From NCBI GenBank assembly GCA_016202915.1, contig JACQNT010000238.1, positions 1 through 10,971 on the forward strand: a stretch of 10,971 nt of DNA. The letters are read 5' to 3'. Positions within the stretch are counted from its first letter, which is position 1. Each line of letters begins with the position of its first letter. Made by a program: the position numbers and the translations under genes. The notes below the pieces were generated by a model that did not search any database, was not told the DNA's origin, and worked only from the letters and a program-made list of their open reading frames with translations. Source of the DNA: Acidobacteriota bacterium. GTDB lineage: Bacteria > Acidobacteriota > Polarisedimenticolia > Gp22-AA2. Positions 1-6,538 of this stretch are shown piece by piece.

Positions 1-895
1 CGCTCACCACCTCGCCACGGCGCAGCAGGACCTTTCCCTTCGGGATCCTCACGATGAGCGGCTCGACGCGGGAGGCCGCCTCCTGGCGCCGGGCCTCCGT
101 GAGGGCGCCGTCGAAGACGAGGTTGGGGCCGATCAGGTCCTGCAGGATGGGCCAGGCCGCGGCCCTCTCGCGGGCGGCGGCGGTGGCCCTCAGGGCCTCC
201 CGCGCCTGCAGGCGGGCCTCGTCCAGGGAGATGACCCCGACCGGGGCCTCCTCCTTCCATTCGCGGCCGGCGCGCACATCACGCAGCACCAGCGGCCCGC
301 CCGCGCGCGGCAGCAGAGCCTTGCTGCCGACCAGGCGCTGGCGGAGAATGTCGCGCAGGACTCCCGCCAGGCGCTCCTCCACTCTCGGGTCGAAATCGAT
401 CTCCAGCAGGTACGCCAGCGTCCCCGCGGAGACCGGGATGGTGGAGACCTGCCCCAGCCGCGACAGCATCGCCCGCCGCCCGCGCGCCCCGGGGCCGGCC
501 GACTCGCGGGCCCGGCGCCACTCCCGGAACGATGCGCTGAGCGCGTCAACCGCGGCGGCGGCGGCCCGGCCGTCGAACGTGTAGACCGGGTGGACGGCGG
601 CGCGCGCGGCCTCGCGCACGGCGCGGGTGGCCGCCTCGTCCACGAACTCGCGCGTCTCCGGGGCGATGACATCGACGACCGCGGCGGAGCCGACGGCGGG
701 GAGCGGGGGAGCGGGGCCGAGCCGGGTGCCGAGCAGGAGCGGGGTGACCACTGCGAAGTACAGGCCGACCCACGCCACCCGCGAGGCGAGCAGGCGCTCC
801 ATGACGCCGGCGGCGCGGCTGCGGATCGCCGCCAGGCGTCTCCAAAGGGGCCCCGGCGTCCCGGGGATCGGGCGTCCTGGCAGTGCGCTGGGCAT
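1..895 (-). CDS. pgpH: 7TM-HD family protein (PgpH/YqfF-like), N-terminal part, runs off left edge
   Basis: Translating the minus strand from the ATG at 895 gives 298 uninterrupted residues to the window edge. A basic N-terminus is followed by one hydrophobic helix (about residues 40-57). A long Ala/Arg-rich extracytoplasmic region follows, with the hallmark end of the 7TMR-HDED domain: LIGPNLVFD (254-262), a following T..R pattern, then PKGKVLLRRGEVVS (285-298). In this family the extracellular domain is followed by seven membrane helices and a cytoplasmic HD phosphohydrolase domain; characterised members (Listeria PgpH) hydrolyse cyclic di-AMP. Those parts lie outside the window, so catalytic residues cannot be checked. 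The start is 9 nt after the phoH stop, with GAGG about 8 nt upstream. An internal ATG at 802 (Met32) is a less likely alternative. The phoH neighbour supports the family call; the c-di-AMP role is inferred. Confidence 0.88.
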   Translation of the reverse strand, partial: MPSALPGRPIPGTPGPLWRRLAAIRSRAAGVMERLLASRVAWVGLYFAVVTPLLLGTRLGPAPPLPAVGSAAVVDVIAPETREFVDEAATRAVREAARAAVHPVYTFDGRAAAAAVDALSASFREWRRARESAGPGARGRRAMLSRLGQVSTIPVSAGTLAYLLEIDFDPRVEERLAGVLRDILRQRLVGSKALLPRAGGPLVLRDVRAGREWKEEAPVGVISLDEARLQAREALRATAAARERAAAWPILQDLIGPNLVFDGALTEARRQEAASRVEPLIVRIPKGKVLLRRGEVVS

Positions 896-904
896 GACCC
901 GGCC

Positions 905-1939
905 TCAGCCCCTCTCCGCCCGGCGGGAGCGGGCCCGGCCCCTCCCGGGCCCGGGCGAACCCCCGCGCCGCGCGGCCGGGCCACGCCGGGCCTTGTTGCC
1001 GTCGCGGTAGTCCGCGTAGGCCTTGATGATGTTCTGCACCAGCGGATGGCGGACCACGTCCGACTCGTCGAACAGGACAAAGCGGATGCCCGCGATCCTG
1101 GCGACCACCTCCCTGGCCTCGATGAGCCCCGAGGTCTTCCCCGGCGGCAGGTCTACCTGGGTGACGTCACCGGTGATCACGGCCTTGGAGTTGGTCCCCA
1201 GCCGCGTCAGGAACATCTTCATCTGCTCCGAGGTCGTGTTCTGGGCTTCGTCCAGGATGACGAACGAGTTGTTGAGCGTGCGGCCCCGCATGAAGGCCAG
1301 AGGCGCGATCTCGATCGCCACGCGCTCCATCTGGGCGTTGGCGCGGTCGCGCTCGAGCAGGTGGTACAGGGCGTCGTACAGGGGGCGGAAGTACGGGTCG
1401 ACCTTCTCGGCCATGTCGCCCGGGAGGAAGCCCAGCTTCTCCCCCGCTTCCACGGCCGGTCGGCAGAGAATGATCCGTTCCACCTTCTTCTCGGTCAGGT
1501 GGCCGACGGCGGCGGCCACGGCCAGGTAGGTCTTCCCGGTCCCCGCAGGACCGATGGCGAAGACCAGGTCGCTGTCGCGCATGGCGTCGAGGTAGAGGCG
1601 CTGGTTGAGGCTCTTGGGCGTCACGTAGCGCCCGTTCGTGGCCCGCAGGCGCCCCGCCGCGAAGAAGTCCTGCAGGACGGCGGAACGGTTGTCGCGCAGG
1701 AGGCGGGCGGCGATCTCGACGTCGCCCTTCCTGAGGGTGTAGCCGTTCCGGACCACGGTGACCAGCTGGTCGATCAGGTCGGCCGCCAGGGCCTCCTTCT
1801 CCTGGTCGCCCTGGACGGTGACCTCTGTGCCCCGGGCCGAGATCCGCACCCCGATGTCCCGCTCGATCGCCCGCAGGTTCTCGTCGTAATGACCGAAGAC
1901 CTCGATCAGGATTTCCTCGGGGACCGCCAGTTTGCGCAT
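905..1939 (-). CDS. phoH: PhoH family P-loop ATPase (PhoL/YbeZ type)
   Basis: The 344-aa product fits the PhoH/YbeZ family. An N-terminal KH-like segment (about 1-100, FGHYDENLRAIE at 15-26) precedes the ATPase core with Walker A GPAGTGKT (130-137), CRPAVEAGEKLGFLPGD (159-175), Walker B FVILDEAQN (226-234) and the conserved ITGDVTQVDLP segment. The family is cytoplasmic, linked to RNA metabolism, and in many bacteria works alongside the YbeY endonuclease. I chose ATG 1939 over the longer TTG at 2014 because that TTG coincides with the -35 box of a strong promoter and would not be transcribed. AAGGAAGG lies 13 nt upstream of the ATG, a long spacing, so the start is not certain. The last 30 or so residues (about 315-344) are an Arg/Gly/Pro-rich tail beyond the usual end of the domain. 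The gene is followed 9 nt later by the 7TM-HD gene, suggesting a two-gene or longer operon. Confidence 0.95.
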   Translation of the reverse strand: MRKLAVPEEILIEVFGHYDENLRAIERDIGVRISARGTEVTVQGDQEKEALAADLIDQLVTVVRNGYTLRKGDVEIAARLLRDNRSAVLQDFFAAGRLRATNGRYVTPKSLNQRLYLDAMRDSDLVFAIGPAGTGKTYLAVAAAVGHLTEKKVERIILCRPAVEAGEKLGFLPGDMAEKVDPYFRPLYDALYHLLERDRANAQMERVAIEIAPLAFMRGRTLNNSFVILDEAQNTTSEQMKMFLTRLGTNSKAVITGDVTQVDLPPGKTSGLIEAREVVARIAGIRFVLFDESDVVRHPLVQNIIKAYADYRDGNKARRGPAARRGGSPGPGRGRARSRRAERG

Positions 1940-1985
1940 CCGGTCGGGTTTGCCTTCCTTCCCCTTCGGGGTCGGACGCAGGCTT

Positions 1986-2014
1986 AAATTAGCACCCCGG
2001 ACGGCCGTTGTCAA
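1986..2014 (-). promoter_or_regulatory. sigma70-type promoter of phoH operon
   Basis: On the minus strand TTGACA (2014-2009, 6/6 match) is followed by a 17-nt spacer and TAATTT (1991-1986). The -10 keeps the critical T1, A2 and T6 and is preceded by TGC, an extended -10 element. Transcription would begin near 1979-1980, leaving a leader of about 40 nt before ATG 1939. The leader holds a short CCCC-GAA-GGGG inverted repeat (1961-1971) just upstream of the purine-rich AAGGAAGG. This local AT-rich patch stands out in a GC-rich window and lies exactly in the aspS-phoH gap. Start-site mapping is not available, so this is a sequence prediction. Confidence 0.75.
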
Positions 2015-2062
2015 TTTTGCAGTCAGAGGGCTGGAGAGGGTAAGTGATTGATATTCTGAGGG

Positions 2063-3865
2063 TTATTCCACTGGTGCTCGCCGCGGCTCGCCGACCTCGA
2101 CGCGGATAGAGAGATCCCGGAGCTGGCGCTCGCTGACGCTCGAGGGCGCGCCGGTCATCAGGTCGATGCCGCTCGTCGTCTTGGGGAAGGCGATGACGTC
2201 GCGAATGGAGGCGCAGCGGGTCAGGATGGCGAGGATCCGGTCCACCCCCAGCGCGATCCCACCGTGGGGCGGCGCGCCCATGCCGAGGGCCGTCAGGAGG
2301 AAACCGAACTTCGACTCCGCCTCCTCGCGGCCTATGCCCAGGACCCGGAACACCCGGGATTGCAGATCGCTGCGGTGAATACGGATGCTGCCGCCGCCGA
2401 CCTCCATGCCGTTCAGGACCAGATCGTAGGCCAGCGCCCGGACCTCCTCCGGACTGGTCTCGAGCCTGTCGGCGTCGTCCGGGTGAGGCGAGGTGAACGG
2501 ATGGTGGCAGGAGACGAGCCTCCCTTCCTCCTCGCTGTGCTCGAAGAGCGGAAACTCGTGCACCCAGAGAAGGCGGTGGCCGTTGTCGTCGATCCACTTC
2601 TCGGAGCGGGCGATCTGCAGGCGGAGGGCGCCCAGGATCTCGCAGGCCCTCTTCCACCGATCCGCGACCAGGAGCGCCAGGTCATCGGGATCCGCCTGCA
2701 GGTCGCGGAGGACCGCCCGGCAGCCCTCCTCGGTCAGGTGCTTCAGCACCGACGACTGGACCGTCCCGCCCGTCGACTTGATCCAGATCAGGCCTTTCGA
2801 GCCGAGCCCCCTGGCGGCATCGACGAGGTTGTCGATCCTCTGGCGCGACCAGGCCCCGCCACCCGGGACGAGCAGCGCCTTGATGGCCCCCCCCTGCCGC
2901 GCGGTGTCGGCGAAGACCCGCAGCGGGCTGGCCGCCAGGGCCCCGGTCAGATCCCTGATCTCCGCGCCGAACCGAGTGTCCGGCTTGTCGGTGCCGAACC
3001 GGTCCAGCGCTTCCCGGAAGGTCAGCCGGGGGTAGGGGCCCTGCAGGCGCTGGCCCGCGGCACGGAAGATCTCCTCCATCAGCCCCTCGATGAGGGTGCA
3101 GAGGGCCTGCACCTCGGGAAAGGAGATCTCGATGTCGATCTGGGTGAATTCCGGCTGCCGGTCGGCGCGCAGGTCCTCGTCGCGGAAGCACTTGGCGATC
3201 TGGAAATAGCGGTCGCAGCCGGCGACCATCAGGAGCTGCTTGAAGATCTGCGGCGACTGCGGAAGCGAGTAGAAACGCCCCGGGTTGACCCGGGACGGGA
3301 CCAGGTACTCGCGCGAGCCCTCCGGCGTGCTGCGCGTCAGGATCGGCGTCTCCACCTCGAGGAAACTGTGGCCGTCGAGATACCGGCGCGCCGCCAGCAG
3401 GACGCGGTGGCGGACTTCCAGGATGCGCTGCAGCCGGGGCCGGCGCAGGTCCAGGTAGCGGTGGCGCAGCCGCACCTCCTCCGCGACGCCCGCCTCGTCG
3501 CTCAGCGGGAACGGGAGGGTCTCCGAGACGTTCAGAACCTCCAGGCGCGCGGCCTGCACCTCGATCTCCCCGGTCGGCAGGGCGCTGTTGACGTTCCCCG
3601 GAGCGCGCAGCAGCGCGCGTCCCTGCACCGCGACCACGTACTCGGGCCGCAGGGCCTTGGCGGCGCCGAACGCCTCTGGCGCCGATTCGGGATTGAAGAC
3701 CGCCTGGGTGACGCCGTAGCGGTCGCGGATGTCGGCGAACAGCAGGCCGCCGTGATCGCGCACGCTGTCCACCCATCCGAGCAGCACCACCTCGCGCCCG
3801 GCGTCGCCGCGCCGCAGCGCCCCGCACGTGTCCGTCCGCTGCCGGGACCCGCGGGGCTCAGGCAC
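2063..3865 (-). CDS. aspS: Aspartyl-tRNA synthetase (class IIb, bacterial type)
   Basis: The 600-aa product charges tRNA with aspartate in the cytoplasm. Order: N-terminal OB-fold anticodon domain (TCGALRRG, then GWVDSVRDHGG at about 30-40, DIRDRYGVTQAVFNP); class II motif 1 region (FLEVETPILTRSTPEGSRE); substrate loop with SLPQSPQIFKQLLM; motif 2 FRDEDLRADRQPEFTQID; the bacterial GAD insertion; and motif 3 GIALGVDRILAI. The end FPKTTSGIDLMTGAPSSVS is typical. Length fits the family (about 590 aa). No ATG lies upstream of the TCG motif, so GTG 3865 is the best start; it overlaps the hisS end by 8 nt, implying translational coupling, with only a weak purine-rich stretch upstream. His38 in RDHGG matches the position where non-discriminating AspRS enzymes carry His, so it may also make Asp-tRNA(Asn) if GatCAB is present; that is inference. 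Confidence 0.95.
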   Translation of the reverse strand: MPEPRGSRQRTDTCGALRRGDAGREVVLLGWVDSVRDHGGLLFADIRDRYGVTQAVFNPESAPEAFGAAKALRPEYVVAVQGRALLRAPGNVNSALPTGEIEVQAARLEVLNVSETLPFPLSDEAGVAEEVRLRHRYLDLRRPRLQRILEVRHRVLLAARRYLDGHSFLEVETPILTRSTPEGSREYLVPSRVNPGRFYSLPQSPQIFKQLLMVAGCDRYFQIAKCFRDEDLRADRQPEFTQIDIEISFPEVQALCTLIEGLMEEIFRAAGQRLQGPYPRLTFREALDRFGTDKPDTRFGAEIRDLTGALAASPLRVFADTARQGGAIKALLVPGGGAWSRQRIDNLVDAARGLGSKGLIWIKSTGGTVQSSVLKHLTEEGCRAVLRDLQADPDDLALLVADRWKRACEILGALRLQIARSEKWIDDNGHRLLWVHEFPLFEHSEEEGRLVSCHHPFTSPHPDDADRLETSPEEVRALAYDLVLNGMEVGGGSIRIHRSDLQSRVFRVLGIGREEAESKFGFLLTALGMGAPPHGGIALGVDRILAILTRCASIRDVIAFPKTTSGIDLMTGAPSSVSERQLRDLSIRVEVGEPRRAPVE

Positions 3866-5117
3866 GCGCCGCCCCCGCCAGCGTGGTCTCCAGATCCCCC
3901 TCCCCGATCGTGACCTGGATCCCATCCGCGAGCCGCTTCAGGGTAAGGAGCCCCTGCGCGACCTCCCGCTCGCCCAGGATCAGCGCATAGCGGGCCTTCA
4001 GGTCGTTGGCGCGCCTCATCTGGGACTTGAGGCTCTTGCCCGGGAGCGGATCCAGGACGACCCGGCGTCCCGAGCGCCTCAGGCCGCGCGCCAGGCTGAG
4101 CGCGCGCCCGATCGCCGCCTCCCCGGACGCCACCATGACGACATCGGGGGCCCCGTCGGGCAGCACCGCCGACCCCGGCAACGACATCACCAGCCTCTCC
4201 AGCCCCACGGCGAAGCCGAAGCCCGGGACGGGGGGGCCCCCGAGATCCTCCACGAGCCCGTCATACCGCCCGCCGCCCAAGAGAGCGTTCTGGGCGCCGA
4301 GGCCGGGCGCCAGGACCTCGAAGGCGGTGCGGCGGTAGTAGTCCAGCCCGCGCATCAGCCGCCCGTCGACGCGGTACGAGATCCCGAAATCGTCCAGGTA
4401 GCTGCGCACCCGGCCGAAATGCTCGCGGCAGGCGGCGCACAGGTGGTCGAGGATCGCCGGAGCGGCCGCCATGGTCTCCCGGTCGGCGGGGACCTTGCAG
4501 TCGAAGCAGCGCAGCGGGTTGGCCTGCAGGCGCCGGTGACAGTCGTCGCACAGGACGGGCTCATGGGGCCCCAAGTGGCGCAGCAGCACGGCGCGATAGT
4601 CGGAGCGGCACCGCGGGCATCCGACGGAGTTCAGGACGAGATCGAGCTCCTTGAGCCCGAGCCTCGCGAGGAACGCCAGGAGCATCTCCAGAGTCTCGGC
4701 GTCGACCGCCGGGTGGTCGCTGCCGAACACCTCGACGCCGGTCTGATGGAACTGGCGCATCCGCCCCTTCTGCGGCCGCTCGTAGCGGAACATGGGGCCG
4801 ATATAGTACAGCCGCTCCACTTCCGAACGGCGCCGCATCCCATGCTCGATGTAGGCGCGCGCCACCGGGGCGGTGTTCTCGGGACGCAGGGTGAGCGATC
4901 GCCCCTTGCGGTCCGCGAAGGTGTACATCTCCTTCGCCACGATGTCGCTCCCTTCGCCGATGCCGCGCAGGAAGAGCTCGGTGCTCTCGAAGATGGGGGT
5001 GCGGATCTCGTGGAACCCGTACAACTCGAACGTGGCGCGCGCACCGGCCTCCACGAACTGCCAGCGCCCGATCTCCTCGGGGAGGATGTCACGCGCTCCT
5101 TTGACCGCCTCGATCAT
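3858..5117 (-). CDS. hisS: Histidyl-tRNA synthetase
   Basis: The 419-aa product is a class II synthetase that charges tRNA-His. Visible signatures: KGARDILPEE (6-15), LRPENTAPVARAYIE (77-91), motif 2 FRYERPQKGRMRQFHQTGVEVFG (110-132), HisRS-specific RGLDYYRRTAFEV (256 onward, with Arg256 the expected catalytic arginine), GGGRYDGL and motif 3 GFAVGLERLVM, then a C-terminal anticodon-binding domain. The insertion between motif 2 and the HisA region carries four CxxC pairs (167/170, 190/193, 204/207, 227/230), suggesting a structural zinc site. The frame stays open well upstream, but ATG 5117 begins the conserved N-terminus, has AGGA 6 nt upstream and sits downstream of a plausible promoter. It overlaps aspS by 8 nt at its end and is divergent from the beta-propeller gene. 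Confidence 0.96.
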   Translation of the reverse strand: MIEAVKGARDILPEEIGRWQFVEAGARATFELYGFHEIRTPIFESTELFLRGIGEGSDIVAKEMYTFADRKGRSLTLRPENTAPVARAYIEHGMRRRSEVERLYYIGPMFRYERPQKGRMRQFHQTGVEVFGSDHPAVDAETLEMLLAFLARLGLKELDLVLNSVGCPRCRSDYRAVLLRHLGPHEPVLCDDCHRRLQANPLRCFDCKVPADRETMAAAPAILDHLCAACREHFGRVRSYLDDFGISYRVDGRLMRGLDYYRRTAFEVLAPGLGAQNALLGGGRYDGLVEDLGGPPVPGFGFAVGLERLVMSLPGSAVLPDGAPDVVMVASGEAAIGRALSLARGLRRSGRRVVLDPLPGKSLKSQMRRANDLKARYALILGEREVAQGLLTLKRLADGIQVTIGEGDLETTLAGAARA

Positions 5118-5168
5118 CTCCTGTCCTGAAGCGCGCGTTCCCGCGGAGTTCCCGCTAAAGGGTCGTGC

Positions 5169-5199
5169 AGAATAGCACAGCCGCCCGGAGGGGAGGAAG
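5169..5199 (-). promoter_or_regulatory. Putative promoter of hisS-aspS (extended -10)
   Basis: Minus-strand TGC-TATTCT (TATTCT at 5174-5169, TG at 5177-5176) is an extended -10 with 4/6 matches. The -35 zone (about 5191-5199) reads as pyrimidine-rich with only weak similarity to TTGACA, so the TG extension would have to compensate. The predicted start near 5162 leaves a leader of about 45 nt before hisS, containing two copies of GCGGGAAC. I see no T-box hallmark: the leader is too short. Confidence 0.5.
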
Positions 5200-5218
5200 T
5201 TCGCCCCGGGTCTATAAT
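5190..5218 (+). promoter_or_regulatory. Putative promoter of beta-propeller gene
   Basis: A perfect TATAAT lies at 5213-5218, in the only intergenic space upstream of the plus-strand gene. At 17-nt spacing the -35 position (5190-5195) is G-rich and does not resemble TTGACA, so the promoter may be weak or need an activator. Predicted transcription start is near 5225, with a leader of about 68 nt. Its -35 zone overlaps that of the divergent hisS promoter. Confidence 0.5.
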
Positions 5219-5258
5219 GCCCGGGACGGGCCGCTCCGCGTGCCGGAAGGGGCGCCCG

Positions 5259-5282
5259 CGGACGGAGGCCGCCCGCCGTCCG
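5259..5282 (+). promoter_or_regulatory. Inverted repeat in leader, just before ribosome binding site
   Basis: CGGACGG (5259-5265) pairs with CCGTCCG (5276-5282) across a 10-nt loop, a 7-bp GC-rich stem. It ends two bases before the AAGGAG site (5285-5290) of the beta-propeller gene. It could limit ribosome access, but in DNA this GC-rich a short inverted repeat can occur by chance. Confidence 0.35.
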
Positions 5283-5292
5283 GGAAGGAGCG

Positions 5293-6531
5293 ATGAGGCC
5301 GGAACTCCTGATTCGGCGGCGCCGGCGCGCCACGTTCACGCGCGTCCTGGCCGCCGCAACCACCTGCGCCCTTCTCCTCCCCGGGCCCTCGCTGGCCGCG
5401 CGCCGCCAGAAAACCGTCTTCCGGAGCCAGCCCACGGAATGGAACCCCGAGCTGGAGCGCGACGGCGCGCCGCGGGTCATCTCCTTCGAGGTCTCCTGGA
5501 CCTTCGAGGGGTTCGGCGCTCCCCTGGCGGGCGATCCGGTCCTCTGCGAGACGCTCCTGGTCGCCGCCGGCCAGGACGGCGAGGTCGTCGCGCTCGACCC
5601 CGCCGCTGGACGGGTCGCCTGGAGGAGCGGCCTCGCCGAGCCGCTCGGCGCCGCGCCGGCGGCGGCCGGCGGCCGGGTCTATCTGGCGGCGCGCAGCGGC
5701 CGCCTGCTGGCCCTCGACTGCCGGGACGGGCGCCCGCTCTGGTCGGCGGAGATCGGGGCGGAGCCGGCGGCGGTCCCCAGGATCCTCGGCGGCCGCCTGC
5801 TGCTGATCCTCTCCTCCGGGGATCTCCTGGCGCTGGACCCGGCGGACGGTCGGGTCGAGGCGCGCCGCGCGCTGCCGGGCCGGCCGACGACGGCGCCGGA
5901 GCCGGCGCCGGAGGCGATCCTGATCGGCACCGAGGACGGCACCCTGCTGGCGCTCGACGAGCGGACGCTCGCGACCCGCTGGCGCCACCAGGCGGGGCAC
6001 GCGATCAGCGCCCCGCCGGTGTTCCACCAGGGACGGGTCTACGCCGCCGCGTCCGACAGGAGCGTGCGCTGCCTGCGCTTCAAGGACGGCCGGCCGCGCT
6101 GGATCACGCGCACCGGCGCGCTCACCACGGCGCGCCCCTTCGTGCGCGGCCGCTACCTGTACATCCTCTGTTACGACAACGACGTCTACGTCCTGCGCCA
6201 CAGGAACGGGCATCTGATGTCGCGGGTGCGCCTCGGGCACCGCCTCGAGGCGAATTCGGCCACGACCGAAAAGCATCTTCTGGTCGTCCCCTTCACGGAG
6301 GGCTCCCTGATCGGGCTGGCCCTTCCGGGCCTGCAGACCGCGGGCCGCTTCGATCTGAACATCCCGGGCGAGTGGTTCACGACCTCGCCGGTGGTGGCCG
6401 ACGGGCGGGTCGCCCTGGGTTACGGGCGGTCGGCAGGCAGGGTCCTGGCGCTCCAGGTGTCCGAGACGAAGGCGGAGGCCGGCCCGTTCGAAGAGCAGGA
6501 AGCGCCGGAGAGGGAGGACGGGGTCCCCTGA
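5293..6531 (+). CDS. Secreted PQQ-type (BamB-like) beta-propeller protein, function unknown
   Basis: The 412-aa product starts with a Sec-type signal peptide: basic stretch RRRRR at 8-12, hydrophobic core about 18-30, and likely cleavage after Ala35 (SLA-A). The mature part is built of repeated blade motifs of the form G.VVALDPAAGRVAWRS, GRLLALDCRDGRPLW, GDLLALDPADGRVE and GTLLALDERTLATRW, the pattern of PQQ-like/quinoprotein propeller repeats (WD-like, about 40 residues each). No enzymatic PQQ-dehydrogenase residues are evident, so a binding or scaffold role in the periplasm or at the envelope is more likely than catalysis. The last 20 or so residues are acidic (EEQEAPEREDG). No lipobox Cys follows the signal, which argues against a BamB lipoprotein. 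AAGGAG lies only 2 nt before the ATG. It is the only plus-strand gene here, divergent from hisS and ending 7 nt from the convergent dehydrogenase gene. Confidence 0.85.
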   Translation: MRPELLIRRRRRATFTRVLAAATTCALLLPGPSLAARRQKTVFRSQPTEWNPELERDGAPRVISFEVSWTFEGFGAPLAGDPVLCETLLVAAGQDGEVVALDPAAGRVAWRSGLAEPLGAAPAAAGGRVYLAARSGRLLALDCRDGRPLWSAEIGAEPAAVPRILGGRLLLILSSGDLLALDPADGRVEARRALPGRPTTAPEPAPEAILIGTEDGTLLALDERTLATRWRHQAGHAISAPPVFHQGRVYAAASDRSVRCLRFKDGRPRWITRTGALTTARPFVRGRYLYILCYDNDVYVLRHRNGHLMSRVRLGHRLEANSATTEKHLLVVPFTEGSLIGLALPGLQTAGRFDLNIPGEWFTTSPVVADGRVALGYGRSAGRVLALQVSETKAEAGPFEEQEAPEREDGVP

Positions 6532-6538
6532 GCCCGCT

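Noticed and set aside
190..1080. Minus-strand 296-aa frame rich in Arg/Pro/Ser at the left end
   Set aside because: It overlaps the ends of phoH and the 7TM-HD gene in a different frame; the real reading from ATG 895 carries the 7TMR-HDED signature.
590..1987. Long plus-strand open frame (465 aa) opposite phoH and pgpH
   Set aside because: It is antisense to two well-supported genes; its composition is that of a GC-rich shadow frame and it shows no family signature.
2015..2062. Possible terminator after aspS
   Set aside because: No stem with a following T-run is visible on the minus strand; only imperfect CCCTC repeats occur.
2264..3913. Plus-strand open frame of 549 aa opposite aspS
   Set aside because: Fully antisense to AspRS, which has all class IIb motifs. 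Long stop-free antisense frames are expected at this GC content.
3828..5129. Plus-strand open frame of 433 aa opposite hisS
   Set aside because: Antisense shadow of HisRS with Asp/His/Arg/Gln-rich composition and no recognisable domain.
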